Assembly: GCA_947488175.1 (NCBI GenBank)
Contig: CANKYO010000011.1
Span: 1 to 64,000 of the forward strand
From: an uncultured Paracoccaceae bacterium
Lineage (GTDB): Bacteria; Pseudomonadota; Alphaproteobacteria; Rhodobacterales; Rhodobacteraceae
DNA length: 64,000 nt
Reading direction: 5' to 3'
A program made the translations under genes and the position numbers. Of the stretch, positions 56,959 to 64,000 are shown in pieces (the stretch's first letter is position 1; the number at the start of each line of letters is the position of its first letter). Under the pieces are notes generated by a model, which ran no database searches, was not told the DNA's origin, and saw only the letters and a program-made list of their open reading frames with translations.

Positions 56959-57705
56959 ATGACCGACACCGCAATTCAGCCCGCGCCGGCGGCTGAGACC
57001 ACGTATAAACGCGTGATGCTCAAGATTTCGGGTGAGGCGCTGATGGGCGACACGTCCTTTGGGCTGCATCCACCCACGGTGCAGCGCGTCGCCCGCGAGG
57101 TGAAATCCGTGCATGATCTGGGGGTCGAGATCTGCATGGTGATCGGCGGGGGCAATATTTTCCGCGGTTTGCAAGGCTCTGCCCAGGGGATGGAGCGGAC
57201 GACGGCCGATTACATGGGGATGCTGGCGACGGTGATGAACGCGCTTGCGATGCAGTCCGCGCTGGAGGAATTGGGTATTCATACTCGGGTGATTTCGGCG
57301 ATTACCATGAACGAAGTGGCCGAGCCCTATATTCGACGCCGCGCGGTGCGCCATTTGGAAAAGAAACGTGTTTGTATCTTTGCAGCAGGGACTGGCAATC
57401 CGTATTTTACGACCGATACCGCCGCAACGCTGCGTGCCAATGAAATGGCCTGCGAGGCGATTTTCAAGGGCACCAAGGTGGACGGTGTCTATGACAAGGA
57501 CCCGGCCAAACATGATGATGCGGTCCGCTATGACAGCGTCAGCTACGACGAGGTGTTGCAGAAACATCTGGGTGTGATGGATGCGAGCGCGATAGCACTG
57601 GCCCGCGACAACGCCCTGCCGATCATTGTCTTTTCACTGGATGAACCCGGCGGGTTCCGTGGCATTCTGGCGGGCGAGGGGACTTATACGATTGTGAAGG
57701 GCTGA
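56959..57705 (+). CDS. pyrH: Uridylate kinase
   Basis: Essential hexameric UMP kinase of the amino acid kinase fold. [14 protein letters not shown] is the phosphate loop, [11 protein letters not shown] the nucleotide-binding Gly-rich loop, [18 protein letters not shown] the UMP site, and [12 protein letters not shown] the ATP-binding segment. The 248-residue length includes a short N-terminal extension. GGGGGACGCC precedes the ATG. In most bacteria frr follows directly; here an unrecognised membrane protein gene begins eight bases after pyrH and stands between them. Confidence 0.96.
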   Translation: MTDTAIQPAPAAETTYKRVMLKISGEALMGDTSFGLHPPTVQRVAREVKSVHDLGVEICMVIGGGNIFRGLQGSAQGMERTTADYMGMLATVMNALAMQSALEELGIHTRVISAITMNEVAEPYIRRRAVRHLEKKRVCIFAAGTGNPYFTTDTAATLRANEMACEAIFKGTKVDGVYDKDPAKHDDAVRYDSVSYDEVLQKHLGVMDASAIALARDNALPIIVFSLDEPGGFRGILAGEGTYTIVKG

Positions 57706-57713
57706 TTTGGGCC

Positions 57714-58361
57714 ATGACTGCTTTTGATCCCGATGTCTTTGACACTTTATGCCGTGTTCTGGCGGATGAATTTGGTGCCGATCCCAAACAGTTGACGCCG
57801 GATCTGGAATTGATTGCCTTGGAATTGGATCAAGAGGAGTATCATCGACTTTACGAGCGCATGGCGGAAGAAACGGGCGTTCACTTGCACAAGATTGTCA
57901 ACTCGATGCCTATCTATTCGATGGACGAAGGTGAGTGGACAATGAGAAGCCTTCAGAAGTTGGCGGCGTTCAGTGATGATGCAGCGAAATACCTAGATCG
58001 TTGTGACGTGCGATCAGAAAAAGAAACCTTACGCAGCATTGCGCAGTCTTTTGCTGAGGGGCGGTATGTGTCGTCCGGTCAGTTCTTCGATCCATTCTTT
58101 CCGCCGCGCAGCAAGACCTATGTTATTGGGTGGTCGGTTGGCATCGTTCTTGTATTGGTAATCATTGGCCCCACGATCTGGGCGCTTTGGCCTTGCAACC
58201 CGTTCCGCTGGGCCTGTCACGGAGGGCCGATGGGGCGATACCTTTTTGTAATACCATATACGGGTGGGCTTGCTGCCTTTCTTCTGGCTTCTGCATATGT
58301 GCCGGGTTTGCTGGCATTACGTTCAAAGCGCTTGCGTCGTGATCGGCGGGCGTCAAGATAA
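57714..58361 (+). CDS. Unrecognised two-helix membrane protein inserted between pyrH and frr
   Basis: A 215-residue protein with a soluble N-terminal part and two transmembrane helices (about residues 137-159 and 176-200). The first 60 residues ([34 protein letters not shown]) resemble the acyl-carrier-like DUF1493 fold in layout, but no Ser for phosphopantetheine is at the expected place. The gene begins eight bases after pyrH and ends 110 bases before frr. Its codon use looks less GC-rich than its neighbours. No function is proposed; recent insertion into a conserved operon is likely. Confidence 0.75.
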   Translation: MTAFDPDVFDTLCRVLADEFGADPKQLTPDLELIALELDQEEYHRLYERMAEETGVHLHKIVNSMPIYSMDEGEWTMRSLQKLAAFSDDAAKYLDRCDVRSEKETLRSIAQSFAEGRYVSSGQFFDPFFPPRSKTYVIGWSVGIVLVLVIIGPTIWALWPCNPFRWACHGGPMGRYLFVIPYTGGLAAFLLASAYVPGLLALRSKRLRRDRRASR

Positions 58362-58471
58362 ACCTGATCGAAAAATGCCGAAGCGGTACGCATATCCCGA
58401 CCTATACAAGTGCAGGCTATTCCCGTAATACGATGAAAAGCCGGGCAAAGCCCGTAGTGGAAGAGCAGAAG

Positions 58472-59035
58472 ATGTCAGACGATTTTGAACTTGATACCGA
58501 TGATCTGGGCCGCCGGATGGATGGGGCCATTGCCAATCTGCGCACCGAACTGGCCTCATTGCGTACGGGCCGCGCGTCCGGGTCCATGCTGGAGCCTGTG
58601 ATGGTTGATGCCTACGGGTCGATGACACCGATCAACCAGGTGGGCACTGTCAACGTGCCGGAACCGCGCATGGTCACGATCAACGTGTGGGACAAGGGTT
58701 TGGTCGGCAAGGTAGAAAAAGCCATTCGTGAGAGTGGGTTGGGAATCAATCCTCAGCTCAACGGTACGATCATCATGCTGCCGATCCCGGAGCTGAACGA
58801 GGAGCGCCGCCGCGAACTGACCAAGGTTGCCGGCCACTATGCCGAGAGCGCGCGCGTGTCCATTCGCAACCTGCGCCGCGACGGGATGGATCAGATCAAG
58901 AAAGCCAAGTCCGACGGTATGTCGGAAGACGATCAGAAGTTCTGGGAGAGCACTGTGCAGGAAATCACAGACGCCCACATCAAGATCGTTGATGAAACGC
59001 TTGAAACGAAACAAGCGGAAATCATGCAGGTTTAA
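58472..59035 (+). CDS. frr: Ribosome recycling factor
   Basis: Releases ribosomes from mRNA after termination together with EF-G. The three-helix-bundle pattern is clear: [60 protein letters not shown] and [16 protein letters not shown]. It has the normal 187 residues from the ATG at 58472; a longer open frame adds 13 residues with no family match. uppS starts 34 bases downstream. Confidence 0.96.
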   Translation: MSDDFELDTDDLGRRMDGAIANLRTELASLRTGRASGSMLEPVMVDAYGSMTPINQVGTVNVPEPRMVTINVWDKGLVGKVEKAIRESGLGINPQLNGTIIMLPIPELNEERRRELTKVAGHYAESARVSIRNLRRDGMDQIKKAKSDGMSEDDQKFWESTVQEITDAHIKIVDETLETKQAEIMQV

Positions 59036-59069
59036 AACTCTGCCCCTGACGCGCAGAAAGGCGGCCGGA

Positions 59070-59795
59070 ATGCCCAAGGATATCGACCCCAAGACCAACC
59101 CGCATCACGTGGCGATTATCATGGATGGCAACGGCCGATGGGCCCAGCAACGCGGCCGCCCGCGCCTGTTTGGCCATCATGCCGGTGCGCGCCGCGTGCG
59201 CGAGATTGTGGCCGCCTGTCCGGGGCTGGGTGTCAAATATCTGACGATCTTTGCCTTTTCGACGGAAAACTGGAAGCGGACCCAGACCGAAGTGGCCGGT
59301 CTGATGAGCCTGTTTCGCACCTATCTGGAACGTGAGGCGAAGGCGTTGTTAGAGAAGGGCGTTCGCGTCCGCTTTATCGGGGACCGTATTCGCCTGGATG
59401 ACAAGCTCGTTTCTTTGATGGATGATTTGGAGCTGCTGACGGCTGATAATGACACGGTGCATCTGACCGTCGCGTTGAATTATGGTGGCCGCGATGAGGT
59501 GACCCGTGCGGCCAAGCGGCTGGCCTATGAGATTGAGCAGGGCCGTCTGACCCATGATGAGGTCGATGCCGAGACCCTATCGAAATTCCTGGATACCCAT
59601 GTGTTGCCCGATCCTGATCTGGTGATCCGCACCAGCGGCGAAGCGCGGATTTCGAACTTCCTGCTGTGGCAGTCGGCCTATTCCGAGTATGAATTTGTCG
59701 ATACCCTGTGGCCCGATTTCACCAAGGCCGAGTTTGCCCGTGTCCTGGCGAGTTTTGGTCACCGCGACCGCAGGTTCGGGGCAGTTCCGGCCTGA
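59070..59795 (+). CDS. uppS: Undecaprenyl diphosphate synthase
   Basis: Cis-prenyltransferase that makes the C55 lipid carrier for peptidoglycan and O-antigen. HVAIIMDGNGRWAQQRG contains the catalytic Asp19, GVKYLTIFAFSTENWKR is conserved region III, and DPDLVIRTSGEARISNFLLWQSAYSEY carries the magnesium-binding segment. It has 241 residues from the ATG at 59070. The cdsA ATG follows two bases after its stop. Confidence 0.95.
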   Translation: MPKDIDPKTNPHHVAIIMDGNGRWAQQRGRPRLFGHHAGARRVREIVAACPGLGVKYLTIFAFSTENWKRTQTEVAGLMSLFRTYLEREAKALLEKGVRVRFIGDRIRLDDKLVSLMDDLELLTADNDTVHLTVALNYGGRDEVTRAAKRLAYEIEQGRLTHDEVDAETLSKFLDTHVLPDPDLVIRTSGEARISNFLLWQSAYSEYEFVDTLWPDFTKAEFARVLASFGHRDRRFGAVPA

Positions 59796-59797
59796 CA

Positions 59798-60601
59798 ATG
59801 GAAACACCCCCGCAAAACCCGACAAAGTGGGATGATCTGACCGTTCGTATTGCATCAAGTGCGGCGATGACGGTGATTGGTGCGGCGGGTGTGATCCTGG
59901 GTGGTGTCTGGTTTCAGATGCTGGTTGTCTTTGTCTCGGCCGTCACGGTCTGGGAAATCTGGATGATGATCCGCCCGGCAGAGCCTACCAAGGGCATGCT
60001 GATGGCCGCACTTGTGGCGTCGATCATGTCGGGCCAGTTGGCCAATGATACTGGCTGGACGCTGCTGTTGTTTCTGGTGGTGCCGATCATCGGTGTGACC
60101 CAGTTGCGTACAGAGCAAAAGACGTTTTTCATCTTTGCCCTAGGGATCCAGATTGCCGGGTGGGGTCTGGTCCATTTCCGCATGGATTTCGGGTTTATCT
60201 GGCTGCTTTGGCTGATGTCAGTGGTGATTATCACGGATATCTTTGGCTATTTTGCAGGCAAGTCGATCGGGGGTCCGAAATTCTGGCCCAAGGTCAGCCC
60301 CAAGAAAACATGGAGCGGGACTGTTGCCGGTTGGATCGGGGCAGGAATTGTCGGGTTCATCTTTACCCTTTTTACCAATGCCGGTCTTGTCATTGTGCTG
60401 ATTTCCATGGTGCTGAGCTTTGCCGGGCAGATGGGTGACATCGCCGAAAGCGCGCTGAAGCGTCGGATGGGTGTCAAGGACAGCTCAACCCTGATCCCGG
60501 GTCATGGTGGCCTGTTTGACCGGTTTGACGCCTTGCTGGGTGCCGCCCTGTTCATGCTGCTGGTCGCTGTTGTGTTCAACGTTCCGGGAGTAGCCTTTTG
60601 A
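59798..60601 (+). CDS. cdsA: Phosphatidate cytidylyltransferase
   Basis: Membrane enzyme that makes CDP-diacylglycerol. About seven transmembrane helices are visible. The signature near the C-terminus is intact: SALKRRMGVKDSSTLIPGHGGLFDRFDAL, with the preceding SPKKTWSGTVAGW block. It has 267 residues from the ATG two bases after uppS. Its TGA overlaps the dxr TTG start by four bases. This places phospholipid, isoprenoid and carrier-lipid synthesis in one transcript. Confidence 0.94.
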   Translation: METPPQNPTKWDDLTVRIASSAAMTVIGAAGVILGGVWFQMLVVFVSAVTVWEIWMMIRPAEPTKGMLMAALVASIMSGQLANDTGWTLLLFLVVPIIGVTQLRTEQKTFFIFALGIQIAGWGLVHFRMDFGFIWLLWLMSVVIITDIFGYFAGKSIGGPKFWPKVSPKKTWSGTVAGWIGAGIVGFIFTLFTNAGLVIVLISMVLSFAGQMGDIAESALKRRMGVKDSSTLIPGHGGLFDRFDALLGAALFMLLVAVVFNVPGVAF

Positions 60602-61767
60602 GGCGGATCACGCTGTTTGGGGCAACCGGGTCTGTGGGGCAAAGTGCGATTGACCTGATTGCGCGTGATGCTGATGGTTATGATGTGGTGGCGTTGACGG
60701 GAGGGCGCAATGTGGTGCAACTGGCGGCGGATGCGCGCCGGTTGCGTGCTGATCTGGCGGTGACCTGCTATCCCGAATGTTTCAATGAATTGAAGGACTT
60801 GATGGCCGGAACGGATGTTGAGGTGGCGGCAGGGCCTGATGCCATTGCGGCCGCGGCGGCCCGGCCGGTGGACTGGGCGCTGTCGGCGATTGTTGGCTCT
60901 GCCGGGTTGGTGCCCGGTCTGGTCGCGCTGGAGCACGGCACCAAGCTGGCGCTGGCCAACAAGGAATCGCTGGTCACGGCCGGCCCGCTTTTGCTGAGCA
61001 CGGCCAGGGCGCATGGCGCCACGGTTCTGCCGGTGGATAGCGAACATTCAGCCGTTTTTCAGGCGCTGGTGGGCGAAGATATGGCCGCCGTGGAGCGTGT
61101 TGTCATCACGGCTAGCGGTGGTGCGTTTCGGGATTGGCCGGTGGAAAAGCTGGCGACGGCCACATTGGCCGAGGCGTCCAGCCATCCGAACTGGGATATG
61201 GGCCAGCGGATCACCATTGACAGCGCGTCGATGTTCAACAAGGCGATGGAGCTAATTGAAACGAAAGAGTTTTTCGCGGTCACGCCAGAGATGATAGAGG
61301 TGCTGGTGCATCGCGAAAGCCTGATCCATGCGATGGTGGGCTTTCGTGACGGCGCATTGATGGCCCACGTGGGTCCGCCCGATATGCGCCATGCCATCGG
61401 CTATGCGCTGCATTGGCCGGACCGCAAGCATCTGCCGGTGGAACGGCTGGATCTTGCAAAGATCGGGTCGCTGACATTCGAGGCACCGGACGATGCCCGT
61501 TATCCTGCGCTGGCGCTGGCCAAGCGGGTGATGCGGGAGGGCGGTCTGTCGGGTGCCGTGTTCAATGCCGCAAAGGAACGTGCGTTGGATGGGTTCATTG
61601 CGGGTGACATTGGGTTTCTGGATATGGCAAGGGTTGTTGAGATGACGCTCGACAAAATGTCATCATCTGACGGGCTGCAAAATGCCGAAATCACGTTAGA
61701 TAACGTGCTAGAAACAGATCGGCTGGCCCGCATACGTGCGGCCGAAGCCATCAGCCATATGGGATAA
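60598..61767 (+). CDS. dxr: 1-deoxy-D-xylulose 5-phosphate reductoisomerase
   Basis: First committed enzyme of the MEP isoprenoid pathway. The NADPH-binding ITLFGATGSVGQSAIDL opens the protein, LANKESLVTAGPLL and PVDSEHSAVFQAL hold metal- and substrate-binding residues, and NWDMGQRITIDSASMFNKAMELIE follows. At 389 residues it is full length. It starts with TTG, overlapping the cdsA stop (TTGA), so translation is coupled. rseP follows three bases after its stop. Confidence 0.95.
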   Translation: MRRITLFGATGSVGQSAIDLIARDADGYDVVALTGGRNVVQLAADARRLRADLAVTCYPECFNELKDLMAGTDVEVAAGPDAIAAAAARPVDWALSAIVGSAGLVPGLVALEHGTKLALANKESLVTAGPLLLSTARAHGATVLPVDSEHSAVFQALVGEDMAAVERVVITASGGAFRDWPVEKLATATLAEASSHPNWDMGQRITIDSASMFNKAMELIETKEFFAVTPEMIEVLVHRESLIHAMVGFRDGALMAHVGPPDMRHAIGYALHWPDRKHLPVERLDLAKIGSLTFEAPDDARYPALALAKRVMREGGLSGAVFNAAKERALDGFIAGDIGFLDMARVVEMTLDKMSSSDGLQNAEITLDNVLETDRLARIRAAEAISHMG

Positions 61768-61770
61768 AAC

Positions 61771-63102
61771 GTGGAATTGATGCAAATCGTGCCGATGTTC
61801 GGCAATCTGGCCTTTACGATTGTGGCGTTCATCGTGGCCTTGTCGGTGATCGTGGCCATCCATGAATATGGCCACTACATCGTTGGGCGCTGGTGTGGCA
61901 TCCATGCGGATGTGTTTTCGCTGGGGTTTGGACCCGTCATCTATAGCCGGGTGGACAAGCGTGGCACGAAATGGCAGGTCGCCGCCTTGCCGATTGGCGG
62001 CTACGTGAAGTTTATGGGCGACGCAAATGCCGCCAGCGTGGGGTCGGACGGGTCAGTGGACCCTGCTGATGCCCGCAAGACGATGTTGGGCGCCCCGTTG
62101 TGGGCGCGTACGGCCACTGTTGCAGCCGGCCCGATTTTCAACTTCATCCTCGCCATTGCGATTTTTGGCGGCACGATCATGTATCAGGGCCGGGTGGCTG
62201 AGCCATTGGCAATTGGCGAGTTGCGCCCATTGCCTGCGGCTGAGGCCTCCGCGCTGCAGGTGGGTGATGTGCTGTTGGCTATTGAGGGTGTGCCGGTCAC
62301 CGAGGAAGGTCGCGAAGATAGCGTAATTGATCTGGTGCCAGTGAAGGAGCAGTTGGATTACACCATTTTGCGCGATGGCAGTGAGATGGTTGTGCAGGGC
62401 CCCTATATCATGCCGCCGATTGTGGCTGGGGTGACCCCGCGATCGGCCGCCGATGATGCAGGCATCAGGGTTGGCGATGTCATGACGGCCATTGATGGCG
62501 TGCCGGTTTTTGCCTTTTCGCAAGTGCAGGAGATTGTGAGAGCTGCTGAGGGCGGCGATCTCGCGCTGCAGCTATGGCGCGACGGCGAAACGGTCGACGT
62601 GACGCTTGCCCCGCGCCGGGTTGACGTGCCGATGGATGGCAGGTTTGAAACCCGCTGGCTGATGGGCATCAGCGGAGAGACGTTCTTTCGCGAACAGACA
62701 GAGTTTGTTGGTCCATGGGACGCGGTCAAGATCGGTGCAGAGCGGTTCTGGTTCCTGACGACTACATCGCTGTCGGCCCTGAAACATATCATTGTGGGCG
62801 AGATTTCGACCTGTAATCTGGGTGGCCCGGTGGCCATCGCCGAGACCAGCGGGTCAATGGCATCGCAGGGCGCGCAAAGCTTTATCTGGTTTATCGGGGC
62901 GTTATCCGCTGCGGTCGGTTTGATTAACCTGTTCCCGATCCCGGTGCTGGATGGCGGCCATCTTGTGTTTTATGCTTATGAGGCAGTGACCCGTCGGAAA
63001 CCGAATGATCGTGTGGTGCAGGTTTTCATGTTTGTCGGCCTTGCGCTGATCCTGTCGCTGATGTCCTTCACGATCCTGAATGATACATTGCTTTGTCCGT
63101 AA
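61771..63102 (+). CDS. rseP: Site-2 protease RseP (M50 zinc metalloprotease)
   Basis: Intramembrane protease that cleaves anti-sigma factors and leftover signal peptides. The HEYGHYIVGR zinc site has His31, Glu32 and His35 in the first helix. Two PDZ-like regions lie between about residues 140 and 300, and the third zinc ligand is in PIPVLDGGHLVFYAYE. The 443-residue length is normal. It starts with GTG three bases after dxr. It belongs to the conserved dxr-rseP-bamA block of envelope genes. Confidence 0.94.
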   Translation: MELMQIVPMFGNLAFTIVAFIVALSVIVAIHEYGHYIVGRWCGIHADVFSLGFGPVIYSRVDKRGTKWQVAALPIGGYVKFMGDANAASVGSDGSVDPADARKTMLGAPLWARTATVAAGPIFNFILAIAIFGGTIMYQGRVAEPLAIGELRPLPAAEASALQVGDVLLAIEGVPVTEEGREDSVIDLVPVKEQLDYTILRDGSEMVVQGPYIMPPIVAGVTPRSAADDAGIRVGDVMTAIDGVPVFAFSQVQEIVRAAEGGDLALQLWRDGETVDVTLAPRRVDVPMDGRFETRWLMGISGETFFREQTEFVGPWDAVKIGAERFWFLTTTSLSALKHIIVGEISTCNLGGPVAIAETSGSMASQGAQSFIWFIGALSAAVGLINLFPIPVLDGGHLVFYAYEAVTRRKPNDRVVQVFMFVGLALILSLMSFTILNDTLLCP

Positions 63103-63146
63103 ACTCCGCAATTGGCGCCACGGTTTTGCCGCATTTTGCCCTTACG

Positions 63147-63161
63147 TTAATCTTGAGTTTA
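63147..63161. promoter_or_regulatory. Near-match to a CtrA box
   Basis: TTAA-TCTTGAG-TTTA departs from TTAA-N7-TTAA by one base. It lies 20 bases before the small membrane ORF and could equally be part of an ordinary promoter. Confidence 0.2.
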
Positions 63162-63180
63162 TCTAAGACGGAGTGGTGCA

Positions 63181-63306
63181 ATGGAAACGTTGACAGCGGG
63201 ATATCGCGGCCTTCGGATATTGATCCGGCTGAATATTGACTGGTTGCGTTTTGCTCTTATTCTGACGATTGCACTTTATAGTGCGTCATACGTGATGTTG
63301 AGCTAG
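63181..63306 (+). CDS. 41-residue single-pass membrane protein between rseP and bamA
   Basis: ATG at 63181 opens a 41-codon ORF ending in TAG at 63304-63306. The product starts METLTAGYRGLRILIRLN and has one transmembrane helix (about residues 20-39, WLRFALILTIALYSASYVML) behind a basic N-terminus. GGAG about nine bases ahead supports translation, and a strong terminator follows 28 bases later, which closes the unit. No family was recognised. It was too short for automatic listing but has the form of a real small gene. Confidence 0.6.
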   Translation: METLTAGYRGLRILIRLNIDWLRFALILTIALYSASYVMLS

Positions 63307-63334
63307 TCCCAGCTTACATCACCAAATACAGTAG

Positions 63335-63366
63335 GAAACGCGCCTTCGGGCGCGTTTCTTGTTTTT
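63335..63366 (+). terminator. Intrinsic terminator before bamA
   Basis: A ten-base stem GAAACGCGCC/GGCGCGTTTC with a TTCG tetraloop is followed by TTGTTTTT. It separates the rseP-small-protein transcript from bamA, which therefore should have its own promoter. Confidence 0.88.
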
Positions 63367-63427
63367 GACAATGTGTCGCAGACGGGCTACTCCGGTAGAA
63401 AATGGGTTGGTAGCACAGGCGATAATA

Positions 63428-64000
63428 ATGAAAAAAATTTGGGGGCGCGCATTGGCGCAGGGCGTAACACTGGTGAGGCGCACCAGTTTTGTGTTGATTT
63501 TGGCGGGGATGGGCGGTGCCGCGCTGGCGCAAAGCTTTGCCTTCAATGCGGTCAATATCGAAGGCAACCTGCGTGTCGCTGACGGCACGATTCTGACATT
63601 TGCGGGTATCGAACGCGGCGAAACCCTGTCGGCGGGTGAATTGAACGATGCCGCCCAGCGTATTCGCGACTCAGGTTTGTTCGAAAGCGTCGAGGTCACG
63701 CCGGTTGGGCGCACGCTGCTGATCAATGTGGTCGAGTTTCCGACCATCAACCGCATCAACATTGAAGGCAACGCCCGCATTCGCGATGAGCAGTTGCTGA
63801 CCCTGGTTCAATCGCAACCCCGCCGCGTCTACAACCCGTCACAGGCTGAACAGGACACGGCCGCCATCACGCAGGCCTATGCCCAGCAGGGCCGCATCAA
63901 TGCTGTGGTGACCCCGCGCATTATCCGTTTGCCGGAAAACCGTGTTGATCTGGTGTTCGAGGTGGTCGAGGCGGGCGTGACCGAGATTGAGCGGATCAGC
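63428..64000 (+). CDS. bamA: Outer membrane protein assembly factor BamA (5' part)
   Basis: The first 191 codons of BamA, cut by the right edge of the window. A signal peptide with an unusually long n-region (MKKIWGRALAQGVTLVRRTS, then FVLILAGMGGAALAQ) precedes the first POTRA domain, FNAVNIEGNLRVADGTILTFAGIERGE. The second POTRA begins INRINIEGNARIRDEQLL. BamA inserts beta-barrel proteins into the outer membrane. It follows rseP and a terminator, as in other Rhodobacteraceae. The gene order supports the call strongly. Confidence 0.95.
   Translation, partial: MKKIWGRALAQGVTLVRRTSFVLILAGMGGAALAQSFAFNAVNIEGNLRVADGTILTFAGIERGETLSAGELNDAAQRIRDSGLFESVEVTPVGRTLLINVVEFPTINRINIEGNARIRDEQLLTLVQSQPRRVYNPSQAEQDTAAITQAYAQQGRINAVVTPRIIRLPENRVDLVFEVVEAGVTEIERIS

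Noticed and set aside
56854-57567. N-terminal extension of the miaA frame
   Set aside because: It runs opposite pyrH and is not protein-like; MiaA starts at 56853 or 56832.

Overview
The window looks like a chromosomal segment of a marine alphaproteobacterium of the Rhodobacteraceae (Roseobacter group). The reasons are a CckA-type hybrid kinase with a CtrA-like box in front of it, an IalB-family protein, an AglR/AglEFGAK alpha-glucoside locus, a reductive corrinoid activator next to methyl-THF genes, and the order pyrH-frr-uppS-cdsA-dxr-rseP-bamA. Family assignments come from motifs read by eye; no database search was run.

Left edge (1-1990): the C-terminal part of a non-intron-type reverse transcriptase overlaps a PD-(D/E)XK nuclease-like gene. 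Both abut the 3' end of a tRNA-Thr. This has the look of the end of a genomic island carrying a defence-type RT system whose RT is truncated or broken in this window.

2-10 kb is envelope-related: a Tat-exported MepK-like peptidase divergent from an LdtD-like L,D-transpeptidase, then lpxD, a dedicated acyl carrier protein and a ketoacyl synthase, then an acyltransferase-3 and a fatty-acid-hydroxylase-family enzyme on the other strand, and an IalB protein. The 400-base gap at 10.1-10.5 kb holds two minus-strand terminators and two mutually complementary 20-base segments, which suggests a pair of small RNAs.

10.5-26.5 kb holds a YjgR-type ATPase, gamma-glutamyltransferase, a C1/corrinoid module (methyl-THF:corrinoid methyltransferase, MetF-like reductase, a PF13769 small protein and, 4 kb away, the ASKHA corrinoid activator), ppx/gppA-rlmE, an EEP-family protein, a RidA homologue, tRNA-Gly(CCC), guaB and an RsmB-type methyltransferase. 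cckA follows at 26.6 kb.

29-40 kb is an alpha-glucoside utilisation locus. glk, a GH1 beta-glucosidase and the LacI-type regulator aglR run leftward; aglE, aglF, aglG, aglA, aglK and an HpaI-type aldolase run rightward. Palindromic operators (CCAAAGCGCTTTGG) lie between the two arms. aglG is broken by a one-base frameshift in this sequence, which would disable the transporter if real.

40-48 kb contains corC, xerD with two envelope-type unknowns, aroK-aroB, ssb, a lytic transglycosylase and small membrane proteins. 48-56 kb is an oligopeptide-type ABC transporter (binding protein, two permeases, fused double ATPase) with an AraC regulator. An AglR-like operator and a pair of direct repeats sit upstream of the binding-protein gene. 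56-64 kb is miaA and the conserved pyrH-to-bamA cluster, with an unrecognised membrane protein inserted between pyrH and frr and a 41-codon membrane-protein ORF between rseP and bamA. bamA runs off the right edge.
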